Shown: piece by piece, positions 10,144 to 22,745 of the stretch
How the letters are laid out: each line of letters starts with the position of its first letter
How positions within the stretch are numbered: position 1 is the stretch's first letter
NCBI GenBank assembly: GCA_002104985.1
Contig: MCGO01000007.1
Coordinates: 372,001-436,000, forward strand
DNA from: Rhizoclosmatium globosum
Taxonomy: Eukaryota > Chytridiomycota > Chytridiomycetes > Chytridiales > Chytriomycetaceae
Direction of reading: 5' to 3'
Length of the DNA stretch: 64,000 nucleotides
Notes under the pieces: model-generated
What the model was told of the DNA's origin: nothing
Database searches by the model: none
What the model saw: only the letters and a program-made list of their open reading frames with translations
Program-made: the position numbers and the translations under genes

Positions 10144-11882
10144 TCACCACTTCAACAAACCGCCTTTACCATTACTGCTACCAACAGCCGTCGTATTCAC
10201 TGTCACTTGTGGCTGTCCCTGCCCTTGCGCTCCCTGAAGCACAAGTGTCAACCCCCGCTCCCAAATCGCATGTTCGAGTGCACTCCCACACTGAAACACA
10301 TACTCCCTTCCCACACCGACAACTACAATCCGACTCCGTCCATCGACAAGGTCCTCTACGAACACTGTTCGCATGAATACAGTTGTGACTTCTCCTCCCA
10401 TCGTGGGTGCAGTCTTTGACCATGAGATAGTTCTTGTGTACGGGTTGACGGAGACGAAGCGGGGCTCCGATTTTGTGCGACGGCGGTTGTACTTTTGGAG
10501 GGTCGCGCCAGTCATTAGGTGGACTATTACGTTAACGTTGGTTGTTTGGATGGGGGATGGTGGATTTGCTGTTTGCGTGTGGTGATGGAGTGACTGGACG
10601 GGTTGTTGTTGGAGATGGTGATGGTGATGGAGAGCCGAGTTGTGCACAGGTTGGAGTTGGAGGTGCGGGTTTGATTCGATTTCCCATGCGTCATCGTGAA
10701 GAGAATTTGTGGAAGACTGGTGGTTTAGAGACGATAGTGTTGTTGATGCCATGCTTTCTGTTGAAGGCTGACGTGTGATTGAGTGTTGTTGGAAGGAAGA
10801 AAGTCCACTTATTTGGTTGTCTCGCCTCGGTTGCGGAGTATGGGGCAAAGACGTTGATGCGAGATTCTCTGATGAGCTTTGTGGAACTAGTCGTCTGAAT
10901 CCAGCTGTGTTGAAAGTGGAATCACGGGATTCTGGGGAAGATAGTGTTTCAGCGGGAGTCCGCATCCCTGAAGACTTCAACGCCGACAACTGATGATGGG
11001 AAGTGGAAAGCTGTGCCTTCAGTTGATGAACGAGCGTATCGTATTCTTTAATCCGTGCATCGAGACTCGCAGCTATCGTAGACGATGGTGCACTCTCCTT
11101 CAACAGATCCTGCTGCATTTGAAGTTCGAGATTTTGCATTCGTAAGTCCGTATTTCGTCGAGTCAGTTCGGTGACCTAAATTTGGTTCAATTAGTGTTTG
11201 AGACGTTAAGTCAGAGAATGGAGTATGAAGAAGAGTCCAACGTTCACCAAGTCTCACAGAATATAACACTCTGGCAGTGTTTATCTAATTCAGTTCTTAC
11301 TTGTTCTTTCAATTCGTCGACTTGGACCTCAAGACTCCTTATTTTCAACTTGACTTCATTCGCCTCTTCTGCACGTCGTCGTACATCCCCTCCATCTTCT
11401 TCAACAGCAGCCATCGCAATTGCAACAACGTCAGGATCCATCCGAGCCATAACATTCATGAGCCAGTCCGTCCCTTCTTTCGCCGCCTTCACAGATGCTT
11501 CAAGCTCTTGGTTCTGGTCCAGCAAGTATTGACCGACTTCAAGGGCATATTGGAGGTCTGTCAATGGATCGGGATTGGTGGCGGTGTCTGTTGCTGCAAG
11601 TTCTTCTGCATGGGTGCTAGATTCATCGTCCTCGATTGCTTTTGACATACGAGAGGCTTCTTGAGACTTTGAGCTGCTGAGGCGAAGAGGAGTGCGGAGT
11701 GATGAAGTGGCAGACAGGGATCGGTGCATGTCATAGAGGCTTGACTTGAATGAGGAGGGCAGAGGAGTTGGCTGTGGATGCAACGCCGTCGCTGTTGGAT
11801 GAGGGTCTGTTGGGTCGTCGGTTGCTGGCGTTGTTGGATTGCCGGCGATGACTGAATCGGGTGCGTGTGTCTGTTGGCTCAT
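10144..11882 (-). CDS. Mcp5/Num1-type cortical protein with C-terminal PH domain
   Basis: Two exons on the minus strand, 11301-11882 and 10144-11175 (intron 125 nt, GTAAGA..TTTAG), 537 aa. The N-terminal half is Ser/Thr/Pro-rich. Residues about 120-230 form a coiled coil spanning the splice ('VDELKEQ' joins 'VTELTRRNTDLRMQNLELQ'). A His/Gln-rich linker follows, then a PH domain with the Mcp5/Num1 hallmark 'FVSVNPYTRTISWS' and 'GREYVFQCGSALEHAIWERGL'. Proteins of this type anchor dynein or mitochondria at the cell cortex through the PH domain. It lacks the long Num1 repeats, so it resembles the shorter Mcp5 form. Confidence 0.85.
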
Positions 11883-14332
11883 TTTTGCGGACCAAACCAA
11901 CAATCAGATGTGCTTTGCAAAACAGCATCAATTATGGAATCATTTTGCTGCGGATCGGAGAAATAACGACGGGAGTGACAAGATTCGAGCATGCAGTATT
12001 CAACGTAAATAGATCACCATGTCAGTTGAATCAAGTGCAGTGAGCAAATAAAGGCATACCAACTTCAGTTGAGAAATTGTGCAGTATATTGACAGATTAA
12101 AATACTTGACATGCCGATGAGTTCAACGTTATAGTTCCATCGTAGATTGGGAAGCATTCAAACTAACTACAACGTCCCTCCAACGTTCTGCCAAACAGAG
12201 TCCAAACCGTTTGTTTGCCAGCCGTTTTTCTCCTCACTTTTGTGAAGGACAATGGTCAGAAAAGTGGGGGGAGAGGAGAAGAAGAGAAGAAGAATATTCC
12301 CCCCAAGATTTTCAGAGAAAAAAATTCTGCCTCTTCCCTCCTTCGTTTTTCGTCAAAACAAAGCCAGCTCCTTCACAATTGAGGACATATTGAAAGGAAT
12401 GATAACATGGTGTCATTGATAGTGAGTGGAGCATAAGCCATCATGGGTGTCTTATAAAATTTTGACTTTTTTCAAAGCACCTCCAACATCCCAGTGGCAA
12501 CTAGCGATATGCATTGAACCAGACCGAATAGTGGCATCGTTAAAGTCATTACTCGATTATTTCGACGGCACATTGCATGCCTTGGAATCCAGAATCCATC
12601 AAAGAGGAGATATTGGACCATCATTCGCAGTTTCAGAGTTTGGCAATGCCGCAATGTGGCACACAAAGGATAGCATCAGATAGAATTCACCGCGAATACG
12701 AGAAGAAATGAATGCCTTCTCGTATTGGTAGTGGGCTCTCTCTGATGCTACACTTTCATTTGAGTGACACTTTACCGGCTTACTTGTGAAGTGGCTTCCA
12801 ACTATTTCAGTATATTATCATCGGCATCTAGCTTTGTTTGGTTCCTAATGCTGTCCTCCTGGTGAAAGACAATCGTCGTTCAAATGCTTGACTTTGACAG
12901 CCATATCCATCGGGACAACGAGATATCTTACATCGATTTCAGAGTAATGGCTCGTATGAAACAGACCAAGAAGGCGAAATGTAATCGGACGACGAGTTCA
13001 ATGCTCATAAATGTTCAGCTGATATAATCGACCAAAGGATATCAATCCGCGTTTGCTGCAAAAGGACAGAATCCGCACTACGTTGAGATGCTGTTATGAC
13101 GTATATGTCAAGACGAGGAGTCTCTTCCTTCACCGTAGAAGTAAAACATCGTTCCCGCCGAGTTTTGGGTTGGCGGGTGAGCAATGAGTATCTTTAAGAA
13201 GCGCGACGAATAGTCAGGCTGAAGCTCAGTGGGCCATTTGGAGATACGTCCTCTGAGAATGAGATGATTGAAGTGTGATAAAGGAATGAAGGCTGCATAA
13301 GTTCCGTAAGGAGAGCACACGATGAAAGTGTCTTCCGCGTGAAGTTTGGTTGAATACGTCTTCATTTGGGATGTCCGAGTGTCGACGGGGGTTTGGCCGT
13401 CCTGAGAAGAACCTGATCTTTTGACCGCGTCAGTTCTGTCGTGCCTGAAAGGGCGAGCAGACTATGAATCCTTCCAGAGCGAGTATATGAGCGTTGAGGG
13501 GCTGTATCTTCGTACGCGGCTGGTTCGTCGTCTGCTTCAGCCCAATGCGAGACCGCTGTCTGCAAAGGATTACACATTCCGACATTGGCTCGGATTCTAG
13601 ATATTCGCGTTTGGGGATGCAGGGAAGACCTGGTGAAGGAACAGTGTGCTGGGGAAGTCGCGACAATTATGGCTGAACTTTCAGACTGCCATTCAAACGC
13701 TCTCCTTTTCCCCTCTTTGGTCGCACGCATAAATAAATGAATGCCTGTAACAGATTTTGTTTTATGAACCTCCTTCTATCAAAATCGAGAGATGTATCAG
13801 GATTGCTTCGGACCTACTTTCCTCCGTTCCAAAACTGCATTCTTGGCAGCAAATTGGTCTTGGACCGACGTTAAGCTTACAAACCTCCGAAACAGCATGC
13901 ATACGGCCGTTAAGGCTTCTTGAAGACGAGAACCAGTAAAACACCGAAAGGGGACAACGTCGAGTGAATTATTGAGTCTTCCTTACCATCCAATCATCCA
14001 ATGAAGTGACTGCACATCGTTAAGTATGTCGTTCCTTGCTACAATTTTAAGCTTGAGAAATGTCAGGGGTTCCTCGTCGTTGAAAACAATAATTTCATTC
14101 AGTCTTATTCCAAGAAATACATTCACAAATAAAGAAGCCAGCCATGTCTTGTGCCACAATCAGTGAAAATTGGAATCGAAACAATGTCTGTTATTCGCCC
14201 TTGCCCCATAATACGATATGAGATTCCCGTTGCCAGATTTTCAACAACAATACTAGCTCCCAAAAAAGGTGATTTTGGTACCAGCTCCTTTCATGCCTCC
14301 CTCTCTAACCAACTTCTGTACGTGTATAGAAA
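11883..14332. other. Long gene-poor spacer
   Basis: No convincing gene in 2.4 kb. Minus-strand frames at 13108-13365 and 13362-13730 are open but have no recognisable motif and overlap conflicting plus-strand frames. The only clear structure is the hairpin at 12671-12750. No tRNA-like B box was found. Confidence 0.5.
12671..12750. repeat. Nested 80-nt inverted repeat (hairpin)
   Basis: Outer arms 12671-12680 (TAGCATCAGA) and 12741-12750 (TCTGATGCTA) are perfect reverse complements. Inner arms 12695-12705 (AATACGAGAAG) and 12716-12726 (CTTCTCGTATT) are perfect as well. Internal loops of 14 nt on each side are exactly symmetrical and the apical loop is 10 nt. Beyond the outer arms a weaker complementarity continues (AATGCCGC..TGTGGCAC against GTGACACT..CCGGCTT). 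It could be an RNA hairpin, a foldback/MITE remnant or a palindromic scar. Confidence 0.8.
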
Positions 14333-15320
14333 ATGAGCAGTTTTAATCTTAGAGTCAACAAACTTGTTCGTTGGGACCGTCGCGCTACTTACGCCGAAAC
14401 TTCTGCTTTCGAGACTCGTGAACCACCAAACCAAGACCTTGAATCCAGTGGAAACGTGCAGTTTATTATGTACGACTACAAGGCCGAGGTCCACAATATT
14501 TATCCATGGGGTATCAGTGCTGATCCAGAAATCGCGAATCTGGTTGCCAAGGTTGCCCAAGTCGAAAAGGACGTTGCTACTCCAGGTGGAAATCAACCAG
14601 TGAAACAAGCCGTACGTCCAGTTTACAAGCCTCGCTATTTGAACGGAATCCCCTGCGTTAACTGGTTCGGTCTTGTTGCACAATCAGAGGACTTGATTTA
14701 CAATGCCAACTTCCCAGTGATGAGGGCCGGTACCGTAAACAAGTAAGAATAAACTTAACTTGAAAACATTTGAGTAACTGTCTCGATTAGCGCTACTTCC
14801 ACTGCTACTCCGTCTACTGCTACTTCTATTCCCAAGAAAAAGATCGTGTTTGGAAATTTCGACAGTTGTGAGATTTTTGAAGAGCCAGTCAAGTGTCCTG
14901 TGATTCCAAACGAAGTGGGAGTTGATACAACAGTTGCATCAGACTTGGCCCTTGCCGAAATTGAAGCAAGTGATCGTCATATTTTCCAATAATTTTAGAG
15001 ATTAACAGACACTTTACCAAAATAGGAAGCCGGAAACAGTGTGAGCGGAGTTCAAGAGCTTGAGGTGATTCCGAGCCCAGAGACTCTTAAAGATACACCA
15101 GAATCAGTTATTCCAGAAAATTTGGTGAGTCATGGGTTCCCATTGTAGCTGATTTGCAAAGATTGACATCACGTACCAATAGGCAACTGGAAATCGTGTG
15201 AGCAGTAGTCCGATCAACAAGCACCAGATTCCGATTGTACCACCGCGTACTTCCAGAAAGATGCGCAGGGCGAAAGCAGCCAAGAACCATGGAAACAAGG
15301 TATGGCATTGTTCTTATTGA
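14333..15320 (+). CDS. Hypothetical protein, four exons with a GC-AG intron
   Basis: Exons 14333-14742, 14791-14965, 15026-15124 and 15183-15320 keep one frame for 273 aa ('AGTVN' joins 'NATSTATPS'; 'LALAEIE' joins 'EAGNSVSG'; 'VIPENL' joins 'ATGNRVSS'). The second intron starts with GCAAGT, the classic GC donor. The alternative GT two bases on breaks the frame. Exon 1 has a compact conserved-looking block, 'YKPRYLNGIPCVNWFGL'. The C-terminus is basic ('RKMRRAKAAKNHGNK'). I do not recognise the family. It ends 173 bp before the eIF4G start on the same strand. Confidence 0.6.
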
Positions 15321-15322
15321 AT

Positions 15323-15430
15323 TGTCTCTTCTTTTTTTCACACCCCCTTTTGGACTCGAAGAACACCCTCTTCCCGTCCATTCCTCCCCTCCCTTCCCTC
15401 CAACCCCCCCTTTCCCATTACACCCCAGAT
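15323..15430 (+). promoter_or_regulatory. Pyrimidine-rich tract upstream of eIF4G
   Basis: A C/T-dominated stretch (ctcttctttttttcacacccc, then clusters of cctcccctcccttccctcc) ends about 60 bp before the eIF4G ATG. CT-rich tracts of this kind are common just upstream of highly expressed fungal housekeeping genes. No TATA box is evident. The role is inferred. Confidence 0.45.
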
Positions 15431-15493
15431 TCGCCTCGCCCGTCCGAGACCGAATCTCTTTGTATTGGAATCTTGGTTGGAACGCAGACCCGC

Positions 15494-18400
15494 ATGAGTG
15501 GCCAAACACCCGCACCGCCAAAGGTGCTCTCCTTCGCGCAAATGGCGCAGAAGTCCGCTGCCGCCACCGCCGCCGCCGCCGCCGCCGCAACAGCCGCCGC
15601 ACAGCCACCGAGCCAGGCCCAGCCCGTCTCGGCGACCTCGTCAAAGGCCCCGTCGCCCGTCGTTGCCGCACAGCAAATGGACGCATCCGCCCCGGCTCGC
15701 GGTCAACAGAATTCTGGACGCGGTGGCCGTGGCGGAAACTCGGCTCGCGGCGGACGCGGTGGTTCCGCAAACAACAACTCGAACAACAACAACAACCGTC
15801 AACAATCTCAGCAGCAGCAACAACCTCAGAGTCAGTCTCAGTCGCAGAATCAGAATCAGCAACAGCAGAAACCTTTCTCATTTGCTGCAGCCGCTGCCAA
15901 ACAGGCTGCTGCTGCTCCCGTCGAAGCTGCCGTTGAAGCGGGAAAGCCTCCTATTGCACCAAAGTACGTTGAATTCCCCTGAATCAGGAAAACTATCCAT
16001 GCTGGATCTGGGAGAGCCTCAATGCTGTATTCATGGAGTGAGAGTGTGGAAGGAACAAAGGAGAATCTGTGGTTCAGTTTCCAAAAATCAAGAACAATGG
16101 GCTTCCTCGAAAATCGAACCGATAAACAGATTCTAACAAACTCTTATGGTTTATAGGGAAGCTGTTGCGTTCAAGCCGAACGTCGCTGCTCCAACTGGTA
16201 CAACCACCAAAGTCAAGTTTGGGAGTGCCTCTGACGAAACTGAGTCTGTTACTGCTCCTATCGAGAATGCCGTCGAAAACATTGAGAACAATGAGCCAGT
16301 GGTCGTTTCTATTCCTGTAAGTTCCATAATTTGAAAAATCATCCAATCCTGACTATTCTATGAAGAAGGTCCGCAACGCTTCTAAATCCCCCGCTCCAAA
16401 GCCATCTTCTATTCAGGAATCTGCTGCAAACGCCGCCCCTGTTCCTGTTACTGTTACCGCTCCAGTCCCAGCGCCTGTCGCAGCACAACAGCCACAGCAA
16501 GACGAGGAAGAAGTTGCTCAAACTCCACAGCAGCAGCAACAGCAACAACAAATGCCTCCCCAACAACACCAGCAACAACAGTACCAGCAATACCCTGGAC
16601 AATATGGTCAGCCGGTGATGGTTCAAGGAGCGTACCCTCAACAGCCACAGCACATCCCTCAGATGTATATGGCTCAAATTCCAGGACAAGGATACAACCC
16701 ATATAATCAGGGTGGATTTACTCCGCGTTCTGGAGGGTCTCATGGTCGCCCACCCGCTGGACCAATTAATCAATACACTCCTGGAAAGGGTGGTTACAAG
16801 GGAGTGAGTATTCGATTGAAATTTATAAAATCTAACGTATTCGACAGCAGTACCCTCCAAATATGGCACCACAAGGATTTATTCCAGGAGCTCCAATGCC
16901 TGCCCCCTACTACCCTCAACAACAATACCCAGTGCAATATCCAGCTGGGTTTGATCAACAGCAATTCTATTATCCTCCAGGACCATACCCACAACAATTC
17001 CGACCAGTTCCAGTTGTTGCCATGACTCCACCGGGCCAACCCGCTCGCTTCGCTCAACCCCCTTCACCAGGAGGCACTATCCCTCCGCCAACACCTGCTC
17101 CATTCATCCCACAAGCAGGTGCTCCATTCGTTCAGCAGCCACCCGTGGTTTTGACACCACCAGCCAAGAAGGGTATTCGTATCACGAATCCTTTCACAAA
17201 GGAGGAAGTCAAACTCCCACTTTCTGAAATCGCCCAAAAGTCTGCAGCAAACACGCCTGTCCAGGTTTCTGGATCCATGGCGGCTACTCCCTCTGCCCCA
17301 ACGGCCTCGCCATTAACTCCTGCCCCCGTGCCTTCGACCCCAAAACCAAAGACCCCCCTCCCCACTCCGGCCGTCATTTCTACACCAGTGGCGATCAAAG
17401 AGAAGCCGTCTATTGTATTAAAGACGCGCAAGGACATGTTATTTCATTCGTGAAGTCTTCAAAGGCTCCCGACGGTGTCGAAACTATCATCAAGGATTCT
17501 CCAGAGAAGCCTGTGGCGCCTGTCGTTGTATCTCCAGAAAAACCTCGCGCAGCGTCGCCAGTGCGGGAGAAGAAGGCTCCAACCCCTAAACGGGAACCAT
17601 CACCAAAACGCGAACCATCCCCAGTCCGTGTGCCTACTCCTAAACGTGAAGCGTCACCAAAGCGAGAGCCATCCCCAAAACGCGCTCCAACTCCAAAACG
17701 CGAGCCATCCCCAGCTCCAGTTGCTGCCCCAGCTCCGACCAAGTCTCCTCGCAGCGCTTCCCCAGCAAAGCGTGCCCCATCCCCATCACCACAGGCTATC
17801 AAACTTGCAAAGTCGCCCATCGCATCCCCAGCCGCATCTCCTGCTAAATTGGCGGAGCCACCATTGGAAGAAGGCGAAATCCGTGAAGCTGCAGCTCCAA
17901 CTCCAGCCACTGCTCCTTCAAACCGTAGCATGCACGCCCCACCAACTCCCGCGGTTAAAGCACCTCTCCCCGTCCTCAAGTATACTTGTACCTGCCTTGA
18001 ATCTTTCGACGACCAAACCTACCCCGACGGTCTCACTCGCCCTTCAGTCACAGAAGCTGGTTTGCGTGTCTATCCAAAAGACTTTTTGATGGCGTTCTCG
18101 AGCTATAATGTCCCACCCGTTGGTCTCCCTCCTATTGAGATTTTCACCGAGGAACAACAAGGAAACAACGCTCGCCGTGGTCCAAGTGGTCGCCAGAATT
18201 CATTCGCTGGGCCTGGTGCCGGGGTGCTCCACCAAAAGGAGCTGCGGCCCGATACCCGTCGGTCAAGGGCGGTGTGATGCCCACGGTCCCACCACCAGCC
18301 GGTGTTGGTCGCATGGGTTCGCGCAGTAGTATGGACAAACCCCAGAGGATGGGCTCGGAACGGGACGGTGAACGCGGAAAGCGCGGTGGCCGTGGTGGAG

Positions 18401-19569
18401 GTCGTGGCGGGGGTCGCCGTGGCGATCGCCAGGACTCTTACGTGGACCCCAACGAGCCACCCGTTGAACATATCAAGGCCACGGATAAGGGATGGCAGCC
18501 TGAATCTGTGTCGAAGAAAAAGGTTGTCTACGACACCGAGGAGGCCGCTGAGGAGGCACACGAACAAGAAGTGTGCAAGAAAGTAAAGGGCTATTTGAAC
18601 AAGCTCACAATCGAGAAGTTCGACTCCATTTCGGGGCACTTCTTGGAGCTTCCAATCACAACACCTTCGTTGTTGAAGAAGGTGATCGCTCTCATATTCG
18701 ACAAAGCTCTGGATGAGCATTACTTCCAAAATATGTACGGAAGATTGTGTCTCCGGCTCAGCAACGAGCTTCCATCCCGGCAGGAGTGGATCGATATGGA
18801 CCAGAAGAATAATGCTTTCCGCCGTCTTCTGCTGAACAAGTGTCAGGAGGAGTTCGAATCGTCCGAAAAATGGACGAAGGAAGATAACGAGGGGGCTGAG
18901 TCTCGCCAGGAACGCCTTCAACGCCTGCATTCGATGAGCTCTGAGGAAAAGGAGAAGTATGCTCAGGACGAATACAACCGTGCAAAATTGAAGCGTCGAG
19001 TTCTTGGAAACGTTACATTCATTGGAGAATTGTTCAAGCTGAACATGATCACCGAAAAGATCATGCATATGTGTGTGTTCCAGCTCCTCAGTGAAGTCAA
19101 CAACCCAGGTGAAGAAGAAGTTGAATCCATCTGCAAATTGATGAAGACTATTGGAGAGCGCTTGGATCATGAGAAGGGAAAACCCACCATGGATGTCTAC
19201 TTCGCCCGTATTAAAGCACTCAGCGTCAACACCGTCTTGTCCTCTCGTATTCGATTTATGCTTCAAGATCTTCTGGAGATGCGTCGCAACAAGTGGAAGG
19301 GACGTAAGGAGGAAGCTGGACCACTTACAATCGCCGAAATCCACGCGCTTGCCGAAAAGAAGGCTAAGGAAGAAGAGGAAGCGCGTCAAAAGTCAACTGG
19401 CGGCCGTGACGATCGCCGTGGTGGTGACCGAGGAGGACGTGGTGGTCGTGACCGCTCTCGTGACCGTGGAGGCCGTGGTGGAGGCCGCGATGATCGCGAC
19501 GATAGACGCGGTCCACGTGGTGGAGAGAACCGTCAGAACTCTGGTCGGGGTGGACAAGACGTGCGCGTT

Positions 19570-19602
<33 letters not shown>

Positions 19603-21206
19603 GTCAGCTCTGACGGCTGGAGCACTGTTGAGAAGGGTACCAAGCAAGGTAGCAACGCTGGTCGAGCAGATGATTACGGAAACTTTGGAAGAGCCGATGT
19701 CAAGAAGAACGTTTCTGGAATGCGTCTTGGACCACAAGCCCCTGTTGCCTGGGGAACTAAGGGCCAGCAGAAGCGAGAAGAGCCAAAGCCTGTCAAGAAC
19801 CAGTTCGAGTAAGTTTTGTAATTTTTTGAGTTTCTTTTATTAAGATACGACTTTCAGTGCATTGTTGGGTGACGATGACGCGAAGGTTGTTGAAAGCCCT
19901 GTCTCTCCAGTCGCTCCAACTATTCCAAGTTTGACGGAGGAGCAAGCTACCAAGAAAATCGAAGGAATGGTCGAGGAATGGTTTTCGTTGTTCGACACTG
20001 CCGAGATGATTGCTTGTCACAAGGAACTTGGCTCTAATGACTACAACGTCAAGTTCTTGTTGCACCTTTTGAACGAGACATTGAGCAAGAAGGCTGAAAT
20101 TGTTGCCAAAACTGCCAACGTCTTGGCTGCCTTGTTCTCAGCTGAGTGTATCTCGCTCGAAGATGTCACCACCAGGTTTGTTGCGTTGTTGTTCAATGGC
20201 AAAATTGACTCGATTTTCACAGCTTCACCGAAGTCGCTTCCCTCCTTGACGACATTTCCATTGACATTCCTGCTGCCTACAAACACTTTGGAACCTTCTA
20301 CGGTGCTCTTTTGGCTGAAAATGATCAGGTGTTCACCTTGGAGACATTGCGGGAAATCTTGGACGCTGGAATCGAAACTCCAATGCGCAAACCACCTGTT
20401 CCACAAGTTTTGGCACAAGCTTTGGAAACTGTGCGAGTTCTTAAATCTGAAAACGACTTGGTTCGAACTTTTGCCAATGAAGGTATTGACCTTCAATTGT
20501 TCTGGCCTGCTGCAAAGCGATCAGATGAAGTCGTCGCTGCTTGGAAGGCTGACAACAAATTGACTTGTTTGGACAATGCTCCAGTTGACGACGTTGTTGT
20601 CGAATCAGAGTTATTGGCTCGGCTAAATGGTGAAGACGTGTCTTCAGTTTCTGCTTGGATTCAGGTATCTTTCTTTCAGTGCGAATATCCGTTCGTTCTG
20701 ATGCTGAATTTTGTGTTTAGGAGACTGTTGATGAGACAACTCGCAGCTCGACCACATTTGTTCGTGAGCTCACTTCAAGTATTTTGGAAGTCGTGGGATC
20801 AAAGACCCTCTTTGTCAACGGCGTGGACGCACCTGTAGAGCTGACACGTGATTTGTTTGTCGAGGAGGAAAACCTCATTGAGTCTCACAAGGAACTGTTT
20901 GACCTTTGTCTTGGTCAAGAGAACAGAAGTGAGCTTGAGGTTGAAATTCTGTTGGCTTGTCAAGAGTATTGGCACAGAACTGGCGCGATTTCTGGTATGT
21001 TTACAGATGTTTTAGTCTTTATGTGCCAAGTATCTTACTGGTTGGATTGAATAGGTTTCTTGGAGCACCTTTTCCGAATCTTTACAAAGCAGGGAATTGT
21101 AGACGTGGCTTCTGAAGGAGTTTGGAGGGATAACACTGATTCAGAACAGGAATCAAAGGCGCTTGCGTTGGATGAATTGGCGACATACTTACAGTCGAGG
21201 AGTTGA
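15494..21206 (+). CDS. TIF4631: Translation initiation factor eIF4G
   Basis: Scaffold of the cap-binding complex eIF4F. Exons: 15494-15963, 16157-16316, 16366-16803, 16848-19808, 19858-20175, 20223-20664, 20721-20994, 21055-21206. Order of parts: Ala/Gln and RGG-rich N-terminus; proline/glutamine-rich region with 'PQQQQQQQQMPPQQHQQQQ'; 'KGIRITNPFTKEE'; KREPSP repeats; eIF4E-binding motif YPKDFLM (Y-x4-L-hydrophobic, about 18072); RGG; MIF4G domain from 'VKGYLNKLTIEKFDSIS'; RGG/polyQ; C-terminal MA3 domain ('LFWPAAKRSDEVVAAWKAD'). The large exon needs two single-base corrections: a base missing after 17417 ('KPSIV' then 'IKDAQGHVISFV') and in GGGG at 18221-18224. For an essential gene these look like assembly errors. 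Symbol by homology. Confidence 0.92.
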
Positions 21207-21429
21207 ATATTTCATGAAGGGTGCACGATTGTAGTTTGTTAATAAACTCTCTATCATGTGTGATAAATTGGACCATAATTTGAGCCTCTCCCCACACAGC
21301 CTCACTGCAGCACTGCCACAATTGCTGTTCAACTGAAAGATCGGAAAATGCAAAGCGCAAGATCGGAAAACAAAGACCAATTTAAAAGCGACGAACGCTG
21401 TTCACCTCATTTTTCAAAGGACTTGCACG

Positions 21430-21797
21430 TAGGTGGTGGGTACTTAACTGTCCATCAAGCCGTTGGTGACCTCATTGACTTTTACAATGTCCAGTTCTAT
21501 AATCAAAACGGAATGGCATATGATACATGCCAAAGTATTTTTTACGCTTCCGGAGGGGGCATTCCAGGAACAAGTGTCTTTGAAATTGCAAAGAAGGGAA
21601 TTCCACTCAACAAACTCGTTGTGGGAAAGCCTATTAGCTGGGACGGCGTAGTAAATTCTGGTTATATGGACCCGTGGATTATGGCTACATGCTTACCAGA
21701 CGCAAAAGCAAAAGGGTGGGATGCTGGCGTGATGGGGTGGCAATATTCTTTAGACCCCTCCTATCAATGGATATCAGCGCTAAATACTCAACTGTGA
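21430..21797 (+). pseudogene. Truncated GH18 chitinase, C-terminal part only
   Basis: From 'GGGYLTVHQAVGDLIDFYNV' to 'MGWQYSLDPSYQWISALNTQ' this matches the last ~120 residues of the GH18 genes at 24544-26144 and 26895-28442. The catalytic DGxDxDxE segment and everything before it are missing. The upstream sequence (21207-21430) is unrelated. The surviving frame is intact, so truncation looks fairly recent. It sits between the eIF4G stop and the coiled-coil gene, which suggests a local tandem duplication of a GH18/coiled-coil block. Confidence 0.88.
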
Positions 21798-22059
21798 TTT
21801 GATGAAGAAACATAAAATAAACGTTCGAAATAGATAAAAATAAGAAATGTAATGAATCAAGTAAAGAATCCAATCCAGAATCGAAAAGCAGCTTCTAACC
21901 AACGTGCATCTCACGCAACAACAGAGCTGTTCCTCGGCGCGGTGATATTGGTTGTAAGCGTCAATCTTTTATATCATACCTTCAATTAATTTGAGTACCT
22001 ACGAAAGCTAGCAAACTATATTACTTCTTTATGGTATCGTGCGAACAATATGACCGTTG

Positions 22060-22745
22060 TTGAAGAAATGGCTATTTTTGATAGCCAATAAGTACGGGTT
22101 AAAGAACCATTAATGTCACGATGCGTAAAACTACTGATGACTCGATATTTTTCGTGATTGGAGCGCTTCACCGAAACATGAGTTTACTTTTTTGCACAGT
22201 CAACGCATAAACGATTTTTGAGCGCTTGGAATTTTGGGAGAAGACGGTTTCGCGGAATCCTGAATGTTCATCATGTCGTTAGAATGAAGCTTGTCGAACA
22301 ATTCCACGCAACTTCGAAATCATTTTTTGCAAGTGTTAAAGTAAATATCAGTTTTGGTCTTTAAAAATTGCATTTGCATAATGTTTTCCTTTTGATTCTG
22401 ATATCATACGGTATTCATTGATATGATTATTGCTTAAGGAATGGCTATTTTCTATGGTCCATTAGTAAGGGTGTCAAAGATTCGTTGATGTTGTTTTGCG
22501 CAAAATTACTTATGTATAGCTCGTTTTTATTTATGAAACATGAAAAAAAATAGTGTATGTATACGTGACCATCACCGAAACATTTAATTCTTAATTTTTT
22601 GACAATCAGCGCATAAACTATCTTGAAGGTCTTGGAACTTCACAAGGAGACGGTTTCTTGAGATCTGGATTTTCATCACATCGTTAGAATGAAATTTATC
22701 CAAAAGGTCTACTGCTGTCTCGAAATTCAGGGCCTTTTTCTTGAG
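22060..22745. repeat. Tandem duplication of the coiled-coil gene's 3' end and flank
   Basis: Units at about 22060-22350 and 22435-22745 share 'ATGGCTATTTT..ATAG(C/T)', 'CATCACCGAAACAT / CTTCACCGAAACAT', 'CAACGCATAAAC / CAGCGCATAAAC' and 'ATCGTTAGAATGAA / GTCGTTAGAATGAA'. The left unit carries only the C-terminal remnant (see 22190-22350). Confidence 0.75.
22190..22350 (-). pseudogene. C-terminal remnant of the coiled-coil gene (third copy)
   Basis: On the minus strand this corresponds to the last ~45 codons of the gene at 22584-24334 ('VDLLDKFHSNDVMKIQ' region) but with several substitutions and length changes. Its end 'TTTTTGCACAGTCAACGCATAA' is closer to the pseudogene at 6605-8316 (CTTTTTCGCACAGTCAACGCATAA) than to the adjacent intact gene. 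Non-functional. Confidence 0.75.

Noticed and set aside
13108..13730. Two overlapping minus-strand frames that could form a small gene
   Set aside because: No recognisable motif, no credible splice linking them and competing plus-strand frames. Not enough to call a gene.
15108..15881. Arg-rich 257-codon minus-strand open frame
   Set aside because: Complement of the Ala/Gln/Gly-rich eIF4G N-terminus. Composition is explained by that.
17416..17450. Very short intron to explain the eIF4G frame change
   Set aside because: Only 18-19 nt would lie between usable GT and AG sites, far below the 45-nt minimum seen elsewhere. A missing base fits better.
18103..19389. 428-codon open frame on the minus strand
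   Set aside because: Exact antisense of the eIF4G MIF4G/RGG exon. The plus frame carries recognised domains, and the minus frame is open only through codon bias.
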